NCBI RefSeq assembly: GCF_020085105.1
Contig: NC_058058.1
Span: 5,367,675 to 5,431,674 of the forward strand
From: Siniperca chuatsi
Taxonomy: Eukaryota; Chordata; Actinopteri; Centrarchiformes; Sinipercidae
Direction: 5' to 3'
Length of the DNA: 64,000 nt
In this document: in pieces, positions 56,001 through 64,000 of the stretch
Layout of the letters: each line of letters opens with the position of its first letter
Numbering within the stretch: the first letter of the stretch is position 1
Position numbers and translations under genes: made by a program
Notes under the pieces: generated by a model
Seen by the model: only the letters and a program-made list of their open reading frames with translations
Databases searched by the model: none
What the model was told of the DNA's origin: nothing

Positions 56001-59000
56001 ACTGGAAGAACAGTCACTATAAATATGTGCTAATATCACATTTTGTAATGATTACTGAATAATATACAATAAATGTTAAATCAGCAGGTCATACTCCCCC
56101 GTATATCTCTCACTCACTGTATGTGTCTGTGTGTACAGGTATTGTTTGGGTGTGTGTTTGTGTATCCTTGTGTATTCATGTATATGCTTACAAAACAAAA
56201 TGTGTGCAAATGCTCATAATGTGCCTTTAAATTTTCATGTGTGTATGGGAACTTATAACTTGTGTTTGTGTATTGACCGTGGAGGTTGAGATGACAGCAG
56301 TTGCCCTTGATGTCGGTCATTCTGACACGTTATGGATTTCCTCATAGATCTGAGAACACAGACATGTCGGAGAGGATATCCGCAACCTTTTGGGACTTAA
56401 CCCAATAGGCCGACATGAAACGCAAATCAATCATACCTCTCCACATTACTCTTTCTCCCTCCCCTGAGTCCCTCTATCTCCATGTCTCGCTACCTCGCTG
56501 TTTTTTCATCCTACATATTTTCTTCCATCTATTTTACTTTCCATCTACCTCTCCATTGGTGTCCCTGCCTGTTTTCTCTGTATATCTTTATCATTTGTCT
56601 CGCTCCATTTCTCTCTTACTTTTCTTTTCACTCCTTCTCTCCTTTCACTTTAAGTCTCTTGTGTCTCACTATTTTGCGTTTGTCTTCTCACTCTCTGTGT
56701 CTCAATTTCCACTCACTTTCTCATCTCTTTTGTACCTTCTCTCCCTCATGTCTCTCTCTGACCAAAAGATGATCCACTATGGTGCTTCCTGTTAATACAG
56801 AAGTTGTTTTCATGCAAAAGACCCATGCTATTACTTTTACTTCTTAACTATTTTTAGTCAACATAATGTACAGTATCTTTTTGACAGGCAGGATGTAGGC
56901 AGCTAGCCTTTAATAGGTGTTTTTTGTGTGGTATAGATGGATATTAAAAATGTAATATCAGGTTTCATTTTGGAACTATTTCTGGGGACAAACCATATGT
57001 TCATTCAGTAATTTACCGATTACACATCACAAAACACAGACCGTTTCTGCTAGTTCACATCAACACATTATTTTTACATTATATTTCTTGTCATATTTAA
57101 CCCCTACAAAAAACTGCAAGATTTATCTCCGTGTGATATTAGAACAGTGTACAACCCCCTCATAATCAAAACGGGCCAGTACAACCCCCAAATATAACAT
57201 CATAATGATGAAAATGATAAAATATGTGGTTGGTTTTCTCGATTCAGTGTAATTCAATAATTATCACAGAATAATAGCACAACTAACAATCAAATGGCTA
57301 AAGATTTGTTGAGGAAGTAATAAATATTACATTATTATATTATATTATAATATTATTATTTTACTAATACTGGAACAACAATTTGACAACTGCACTAGTT
57401 GGAATATGTAGAGCATGTTGTTTTGGTATGTCTCTTCCCCTTAAAATTAATGCGAAACAGCATTTAAAAGCCTATTTGTGGAGATCTCAACCCCCCAAAT
57501 ATTCAACCCATAAAGTGGTCTCTATTCACTCCCATTTTTCTTCCGACTTGTTCTACCTCTTTCTCAACATATCCATCTTGGTCTTCCCTCTCCTCCTTTC
57601 CCACTTTTACTCTTCAAACCTAGTGCATCTTGCCTCCATCTACCTTCTCTCATGCTGTCTTTCTTGCAGTTCAGTGGAACTGAAAGTTTACAGCCCCTTT
57701 GGCTCTGTTTCCTCTCAACCTCCAGCCCCACCATGAAGACAAATAAAACAGCTTGTCTCTCAGTCATGTCACACAAGCTTCCTCTTGAATATCTTATATG
57801 TGTATTTAAGAGCTTTCTGTGCAGTTACATGTGCCTTGTGTGTGTTTATGCCCTCTCTAGCAGAGTTTCTGTATTTCTGATGACTAGTTTGCAAAAGCTC
57901 AGCTGCTGGGACATTACATAGTTGTGGCCACATTTTGACATGTATGTGTGTGTGTGTGTGTTTGTTTGTGTGTGTGTGTGGGGGGGGTCTGCAGGTCGTC
58001 CATGAGGCTTACACCAGGTTCGCTGAGGAATCTCTGATGCAGTCTGTGTGTGATAAGACCTCGGAGAGCACAGAGGTCACAATCAAGGTCAGTGGTGGAA
58101 CCGAGAAGCACAAATATAATTACATTAAAATACGTTGTAGAAAAGGTTTCAGTCTGAGAACTCAGAAATTTAGGAGTAGCTTAAATTTCTGAGTTCTCAG
58201 ACCATTTTCACAATTGAGAATGACTTCCGGGTGGGAGCCGAAACGTCTTGATTCTGAAAACAGTGTCCAGATGACTACGACTGAAACCTTTTCTACGATG
58301 GAACACTCCTGGACGAATGAGGGACTACACTGTATTAAAATACGTTATCAACATGTTGTAAGAAGTATGTGATTAAAAAAATATAACTGATTGCGTTTCA
58401 CTTTGACACAGATCAGTCAACAACTCAAGCTGTATCTATTCATCACTGTATAAGAGAGTTTGGTCTTGAAATAAAAATCAGGCTAATGGGTCAACAAAAC
58501 AAGGGTTTTAACAGCAGGGTTTTTGATAAGATACATGCTACAAGAATCATTACAGCAACAATACCTGAGAGTCAAGTCTTAATCTTGTTGACATTTTTGT
58601 TGTCTCCATGTAACAAGAAATATAGTAGTGGTGGCTGCATGGGAGTAGAAGGTAAATCTATAAATATGTACCTAGTAATATGTACATAAATTATTCATGT
58701 TGTTTTTTCATTGACCTCAATTTTTACCACTTCCCTTTCCTTCCCTTCCTCCATCCTACACCACCTCCCTCCATCTTGCCCACTCTGTTGGGGGAATCCG
58801 TTTTGTACTTGTCTCGCCCCATCCCCATCTTTTTTCTTGTGCTTCCCCTTAATTTCCGCCTCCTTTTTGTACTGGTTTCTTTTTCTTTCTGCTCCCCTTT
58901 TGTTTTATTATCGTCTTCTTTATACCTCATCTACTCTCCTCCTCTTCTTCATTTCCTTCTATTTTGTATTTTCTTTCCTTCTTGTCCTTGCCTTTTGTTA

Positions 59001-59563
59001 TCACATATTCCCCGTTGCCTTTCATCTCATTTGAACCTCACCCCTTCTCCTGTCCTCTACCCTTTTATCTCTCCTCTCTTCTCATGTGCTTCCTGCTCCA
59101 TCTTTTTCTGAAGGGCCTTGAGGTGTCCAAACCAGGCCGCTACCATGCTCTCACCTCAGACAATTTTCTGGAGGTGAGTGACTCTGGGGTGGAGTTTACC
59201 ATCTCTGGCTTCCCACTGGACAGTGACACTGATGCTGCGATGACCTACGCCTCCCACAAGCCCCTCCTGAATGCCATCTCCCCTACAGCCGTGACTGGAG
59301 GAGTTCACTCCGACAGCCTGGAGGCCACAGTGGCCCCCCACAGCGACCTCAGCGCCAGCCGGACCCCTGACTCTGCCATGAGTGCCAGCCCCGCCTCCAA
59401 TCCTCGCTCACTTGCAGCTGACACTCCCGATGGCAGCCTGCGCGGTGCTGCATCGCCTGGAACGGCCTCCAGGGGTACCGCTGGGTCGGATTCAGCCAAG
59501 ACAGAGGGAGGGGCAGAGAACGGAGAAGTTTGGCTGAAGGAGGAATCAGCTCAGAGCACCTGA
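44085..59563 (+). CDS. Single-pass membrane protein with Cys-poor Ig-like ectodomain, 554 aa, nine coding exons
   Basis: Exons 44085-44130, 44537-44557, 44743-45015, 45751-45838, 46274-46500, 48111-48398, 49655-49833, 57995-58087 and 59114-59563 join in phase (1665 nt). Residues 1-20 form a signal peptide (MKVISALVLCALFCT). The ectodomain has Ig-like wording: exon 3 LVLEDVQEEDEGLYVI, exon 5 RVTLHSVRMTDEGSFTVL, exon 6 LIMKKVHVADTGVFKV, i.e. three D-x-G motifs of an Ig F strand. Cysteines appear only in the second domain (DCALEQ and NCLNV). N-glycosylation sequons are NVS, NRS and NQT (twice). A membrane helix lies at about 318-342 (TVAILSLLCLIALMLLVCLL), then a basic stop-transfer MHKRNEKSKK. 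The ~210-residue cytoplasmic tail is Ser/Ala/Thr-rich, with no ITIM or ITAM that I can see. I infer a cell-surface adhesion or receptor-like molecule; ligand and pathway unknown. It resembles uncharacterised fish proteins. The start has an acceptor at 44074, so an upstream non-coding exon exists. AATAAA lies at 59757-59762. Confidence 0.85.
47090..47640 (+). repeat. Fish dispersed repeat ('GCTAACATGCT...GTTTAGCAGGT' family), copy 1
   Basis: Shows CATGCTAACATGCTCA, GATGTTTAGCAGGTAATG, GATGATGGTGCTGGATGAAA, GTCAGGGAATAAACAAAG and GCCGCTAGCATGGCTAAAAA. The copy at 55170-55720 has the same words in the same order and orientation. No reading frame. Confidence 0.65.
47750..47947 (+). mobile_element. 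Snapback retroposon, copy 1, 198 bp
   Basis: Flanked by a perfect 16-bp direct repeat ACAACTAGCATCATTA (47734-47749 and 47948-47963). Inside, a ~75-nt arm starting near GAAAAGGTTTCAGTCG is followed by its own near-perfect reverse complement, ending CGACTGAAACCTTTTC, with a spacer of only a few bases. The unit starts GTGTAGTCCCTCATTCGTCC after a few bases. No coding capacity. Related to 58137-58333 in opposite orientation. Confidence 0.8.
52122..52382 (-). CDS. Candidate antisense terminal exon (Pro/Ser-rich), nested in the Ig-like gene
   Basis: On the minus strand a good acceptor (TCTCTGCTTTCAG) at 52383 opens an 86-codon frame, YVHETAVRPCTSPS... to ...KINTAHHLF. It is rich in Ser, Pro and Gln, with SPHSPRRSSSSS, and is locally GC-richer than the surrounding intron. 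The stop TAA overlaps an AATAAA signal (52108-52113 region), so the 3' UTR would be very short. A possible upstream exon ends at about 53171 with donor GCT|GTGAGT and would read GNSISWATNRHPA before YVHE, but its acceptor is weak. No further exons were found. It may be the end of a nested minus-strand gene, or chance. Confidence 0.35.
   Translation of the reverse strand, partial: YVHETAVRPCTSPSPHSPRRSSSSSPHQPLILQPQQSLQPPPPESGLHRGIYSSAAQGRRPPLPNISSRSLSTRDSVKINTAHHLF
54070..54285 (+). repeat. Dispersed 'CACTGCAAAAA' repeat
   Basis: Begins CACACTGCAAAAAAGTTTC and contains TTTCTTAAAACAAGTCAAAA and CTTGCTTTAAGAAAATGAG, words typical of a short non-autonomous fish element. Ends approximate. Confidence 0.35.
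55170..55720 (+). repeat. Fish dispersed repeat ('GCTAACATGCT...GTTTAGCAGGT' family), copy 2
   Basis: CAACATGCTAACATGCTCAT, GATGTTTAGCAGGTATAATG, GAGGCTGACGGGAATGTCAT, GATGATGGAGCTAGATGAAA and GCCGCTAGCAAGC occur in the same order as at 47090-47640. It lies in intron 7 of the Ig-like gene. Confidence 0.65.
56440..56765. repeat. Pyrimidine-rich stretch in intron 7
   Basis: About 320 bp dominated by C/T on the plus strand. It gives Ser/Leu/Phe-rich spurious frames. Confidence 0.6.
57944..57987. repeat. (TG)n microsatellite and G-run next to exon 8 acceptor
   Basis: Interrupted TG repeats followed by eight or so G directly before TCTGCAG|GTCGTC, leaving almost no polypyrimidine tract at this acceptor. 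Confidence 0.9.
58137..58333 (-). mobile_element. Snapback retroposon, copy 2, 197 bp
   Basis: Flanked by a perfect 13-bp direct repeat ATTAAAATACGTT (58124-58136 and 58334-58346), 50 bp after exon 8 of the Ig-like gene. Read on the minus strand it starts with the same GTGTAGTCCCTCATTCGTCC as copy 1 and shares its first ~130 bp. Its 3' part differs: it contains a 20-bp perfect hairpin TCTGAGAACTCAGAAATTTA (58153-58172 against 58182-58201) before the shared end GAAACCTTTTCTAC. Confidence 0.8.
58715..59105. repeat. Long polypyrimidine tract before the last exon of the Ig-like gene
   Basis: About 390 bp of C/T-rich plus-strand sequence that ends at the acceptor TTTTTCTGAAG|GGCCTT of the exon at 59114. 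It produces spurious Pro/Phe/Leu-rich frames. Confidence 0.7.
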
Positions 59564-62500
59564 GATGATGCACCAGGGTGTATTTGTTTTAGCTCATGGT
59601 CCTTATACAGTAATGACATCCACAACCATCTGGCTGTGTTTCTGTGAACCTATCATATCCAAACACCACCAAGCCCTTGATCACTGCATTTGAAACAACA
59701 TCACAGACAAAATATTCATGCTTGGATCCGGATGTCAGTTTAGCCTAGAAGAAAATAATAAAAAGGCAGTTGCACAAAATGCACAATACAAAATAATGCA
59801 CTAAATGAGATGCAAAAGAGTAACCCCAAGCTCTATCAAAAGAGGAACAAAGCAATTCTGTGCATATGGAAAATGCATGCATTTAAATTAAACATTAAAG
59901 TAGATATCATAGTTCAGATCTACAGGATAATGCCGACGTTAGAGTAGACTGAATGCATGCAAGCTTCAATGGGCCAAAGAAACAGAGGCTCAAACAGAAG
60001 TTATGATGATGTGAAAAGGGTAAAACACTCAGCACTTTTAGGAAAACACCGAAATGGGATCAAATGATTTTAGCTCTTGTCGAAAGGTTGTCAAAAAAAC
60101 ACTACATGAGTTTGACAGTTTGACAGGTAGAGTCAGTAGGCTCCAAGGAATCAGACATTATTTTCTAAGACCAAGGCTACTAACAACAACAGCAAAGAGC
60201 TTCTCCTGTATTGAGGTGAATCTCAATGTGTTGCCTCTGACAGCACTTTTGTCTGCTCTCACGGCATCAGACAAACACTGCAATGATTGTTCATTTCATT
60301 CCACCCACACACATACTCTATTATTAACAGTACAAGTATGTCAGATAGTGTCTCCACCTCGCAGACAGAACTGCTTGTCTCAGCACTCATTCACCGCTAT
60401 CCATGAGAAAAACCTCCTCAACGTATTCTTCCTAAAAAACCTGCAAACCGAAACAAGCTCTGTCAATTGAACACCACCACTCCTATGCGAGCGCCGCTGG
60501 TTGTTTTACTTTCTCTCATATATTGGGTGTCAAATCAGACACATTTGAAGGCATCATCTAAAGAAACCTGTCGAAGACGTCCACCTCATCTCACTCCCGC
60601 TAATGATGAATGCCAGAGAAAACATGCACAAGAACGACAGCTAACTGAAGAAACCACCCTCATCTATTTTTATTTTTCCCCCAGTGGAGTTGTCACAAGC
60701 CCTGTAAGAGCAAAATGAAATTCGGAGAATACTGCAACACTTCTGGGACTTTTGGTACAGCTCCTGGGAACGTAATTGGATTCTCTGTCTCTTCACAGAA
60801 GGACCGATTCACCACAGTGAGTGTGGGAGAGAGGAGTGGTGATAAAAGAGACGACAGAGATGGAACAGGGTACTATTCGGGTAACAGATAAATGACTTGC
60901 ATGATTTAAAGCCTCCTATTTTCATCTCAGCCCCCATCCATTGGACAGAGCTCTGATTATCGTAGCTCAGTTGTTTGCCAAAATGAAGTGACTGGAAAGA
61001 CGCAGTTGGATCAATCTGTGATAACGATGCAGCCTACAGCCCCAATGGAATGAGACTGAATAACAGTGAATATGAGAGGTGTGTGTGTGTGTGTGTGTGT
61101 GTGTGGAGGGGGGTTCACACAAAGCATCCTACAATATTAGACATTCAGTGCGCTACATGATTCCTTTCAGTCCAAGAAAAATAGGAAATGAAAAAGAGGA
61201 GGAGATTCTCAGACTATAAAAATCCTGGATTAATGGTTAAAGTAATATCAATAACTAAAAAACTGTGAGTCCATACATTTGCTGCTGGTGCTCCATGAAT
61301 CCAAACCCACTATACAATTCAGTGACACTGATGCTACTGTTGACCAGTAATAGTATTACAAAGGTGTCTCGCTCAAAATCTGCTTAACCATCGAAGTAAG
61401 GAAGGTCAAATATTTACACCTACTCCAGTTTAAATATATTAAGCTACTCTGTGACCAGGTTACGCTTTTATTGAGTCAAGGGCATTCAAATCCCAATAAC
61501 TGAGTTCATACTGTAGATTTGTTTACTTTAAAGAGCTCTAAATCATGTGCGTTTTAAGGCAGTTTTGTTTTTCAAGGATCCCCACACAAGGAGACCTGGG
61601 TAAATCAGCAGTCGCTCTTTTAATTAGACACTTAATAACAATTAAAACAGTTTGTGGGAGAATAAAGAAAGAAAAGACACAAGTGATGTACCACAGAAAT
61701 ACAGATGAGAGAGTACAAAAAGTGACATGGCACAAGTTCAAACGTATTTATAGAGAAGCATGGACAAAGTCAATTAGATTAAGCACTCACAGCCCTAACA
61801 ACTGCTTTTGACTAATCAGTTCACTTTCCTTGCTGTGGAAGAAGCCTGTGGGCTAATTCAGGTCAGGAAACTGATTTACACCAAAGACATTTCACAGAAT
61901 GAGAGCGAGACATCTCACACGGCTGAGGAAACTCCGTCCAAGCGTGTCCCCCCTCCACAAGGCCAAACAGTCTGTGAGAGCCCCTGCACACTAAGAGTGC
62001 AACACCTTTACACCTTTAGGGAATCAGAGCAGCATCCAGGGCAACATCAATCACGTGCTTCACTTACTGTAATACACCAAACCACAGTGATCTTCATCAC
62101 AACAAGGCTCTGCTGTCCCAAGGATCCCATTTAATGCCACTGTTATTGTTGCCATATGGCTGCCTCATGCTGTAACTGTATTGATGTCAACCTGGAAAGT
62201 CTGCAAGATTTACGACCTATACCTCTAAGGGTTACTAAAAGCAGTCAGACAGACACAGATGTTTGGTGTCTGGACAAGATAAGCACAAAATTTAACACAC
62301 GTGATCCTTTTGAAACAAGGAAAAGGTTCACATTGTTATTAAAAGGGGTAAAAAAAGTAGCAGCTATTGTAAATACATTAAATGGGTCTGCAAAAAATGA
62401 CTAGGCTAACTAGCTCCCTTCTTATTCAGGAAAATGTAGTTTGGATTGAGTCTTTATTTACTGCAGAGGTAAAATGTTAAATATAGGAATCATGAGTGTG

Positions 62501-64000
62501 TAAAAGACTTGCATACCCTACTTACATGTCACTGAATTATTGATTTTGTATGGCTGTTTTATAGGGCAGTGCTTTTGCTCGTGCAGGGACTTCTTCAGAT
62601 ATAAATATTAACACTAAGAGGCCACAGTCAGGCTCCTAAAGCTGACTTTGTGTATGATGTAAATATCAGGTTGATTCAAGTAAGAAGGTTAGGTATACTA
62701 AAGACAAATTGATGATCAATTCAGTTCAATCTAAAGCAATATTAATGACAATAGCACTGAGACATCTCTAACATCCACTGGGAAAGAGGAATCTGACATA
62801 ACACATCTCAGCATCAGTCACTCTTAATCATCCCTTTTTCACTATTGTAAATATAAAGATATGTGATCTGCATGTGTTTAGTGTGAAAATATTAATATGT
62901 TCCTTACTGCAAGGCTTATGCAAGATTTTATACTATCGCTGCATTGATCCTTTAACCACACATCCACAGTAGGTAGAAAACAAACACGCAGGGCTGGAGA
63001 TGCCTTCAGCTGGGAAGACTCTCCCGTCTAACTCATGTCACGTTTACATGTTTGGGTCACAGTGATACTGTGTGAAATCCTTTCATCAAAATTTGCTTCA
63101 GCTGTGTTGGAGTATCTCTAGTCACCTCAGGGGTGCACTGTTTGACACAGCAACAGTGTTGTAGTACTTAACCGGGTAGTCCTATTTAGACTGTTCATTT
63201 CAGGACTGGGTCTACAAAGCAGGACAAAGACAGACAAAAGTCAGATAATCAACATGCTGTAGGCTACAATTATGTCAAAAAATGTCAAAAATGTATGCTT
63301 ATTAAAGCAGCAATCAAATGACAAACCATTAGGGTCAAATCCCAATTCTATATAAAACTTGTTTTAAAAATATAAGCCTTGATAATTTAAAAACATGCTG
63401 AGAAAATGTTAAAGAAGAAAACCAACGATTTAAAGAAATACTGGGAAAATACATGTTTGCTGTCTAGCCAGAGAGTTTGACTCCAAGACCTATTTAGCAG
63501 AACAGAACCAGAACAAACTCTACTGAGGGCACAGCAATTGCACTGATGTAGATCTTTTCATTCAGCTTTTCTTCCAACTATTGTACAGACTGTAATTACA
63601 AGCAGCTGAGTGGGAAAAACTTTTACGTCAGCCTCCTAGTTGTAGTCAGAGTCAGAGTCAGAGATATTGGGAATTTCTAATATTATGATAGCTTCCACTT
63701 GGACTACGCCCGTATCAACAAACCAGTGGCAAAATGGCTACAAAGCCACCATTGCCGGCAGTTATGTTAAAATAAAATCCTACATTAAAACTAATGCAGT
63801 CACTTCAGCTAATAAACAGGAGCTATACACTGTTTATGTGGTTTTATTTGTACCGTATCGCCACAAATAACATGAGAAACTTTATCATGCCATTTATCTG
63901 GTGTGACGACATGGCTAGCAATGCAGGTAACCCTCTTGGAATAACTCATGAAAGCTGGAATAATGAGAGGTTTTCCTATTCTCCCCATTCTGCCAACATT
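59564..64000. other. 3' UTR of the Ig-like gene, then non-coding DNA
   Basis: A polyadenylation signal AATAAA at 59757 suggests a 3' UTR of about 200-220 nt. Beyond it I see only AT-rich DNA, a (TG)n run at 61080-61105 and a short AGTCAG repeat at 63645-63662. No exon recognised on either strand. Confidence 0.5.

Larger units (their letters stand above)
49834..57994 (+). other. Intron 7 of the Ig-like gene, 8.2 kb
   Basis: AT-rich intron. It holds a possible antisense terminal exon (52122-52382), a CACTGCAAAAAAG-type repeat (54070-54280), a dispersed repeat (55170-55720) and a pyrimidine-rich stretch (56440-56760). No additional plus-strand coding exon was found. Confidence 0.6.

Noticed and set aside
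56415-56795. Plus-strand hydrophobic open frames, and similar ones at 58680-59111
   Set aside because: Caused by C/T-rich tracts, with overlapping frames open together; not membrane proteins.

Overview
The window is vertebrate nuclear DNA, almost certainly from a teleost fish. Genes are split by GT-AG introns, intergenic DNA is AT-rich, and the repeats are of kinds familiar from fish genomes (a tRNA-derived SINE, hAT-type non-autonomous elements, LINE 3' tails, CA/GA/TTCTA microsatellites). All exon boundaries below were placed by eye from splice signals, reading phase and protein similarity.

Layout. (1) 1-3254, minus: the 5' half of a znf384-type C2H2 zinc-finger gene, running off the left edge. 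(2) 5.0-10.2 kb: probable znf384 promoter, a complete hAT-like element with 8-bp target duplication, and gene-poor DNA. (3) 10246-17428, minus: complete flot1 (flotillin-1), 12 coding exons, 424 aa, plus a non-coding first exon. (4) 18.8-27.0 kb, plus: complete tubb (beta-tubulin, 444 aa), divergent from flot1 across a 1.4-kb spacer, with two CCAAT boxes and an unusual fourth intron. (5) 30.9-37.8 kb, minus: two nearly identical copies, about 3.9 kb apart, of an intronless gene I do not recognise. Each carries a 42-bp minisatellite encoding an acidic 14-residue repeat, and both copies have reading-frame lesions. (6) 38-44 kb: non-coding DNA with a complete SINE. (7) 44085-59563, plus: a nine-coding-exon gene for a 554-aa single-pass membrane protein with a signal peptide, Cys-poor Ig-like ectodomain and a Ser/Ala/Thr-rich tail. 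Its introns hold fish repeats, two copies of a ~198-bp snapback retroposon, and a possible antisense terminal exon. (8) 59.6-64 kb: no gene recognised.

Functionally, flot1 (membrane microdomain scaffold), tubb (microtubule subunit) and znf384 (transcription factor) are housekeeping-type genes; flot1 and tubb are also neighbours in mammals. The novel material is the minisatellite gene pair, the Ig-like receptor-like gene, the extra tubb intron and the snapback retroposons.
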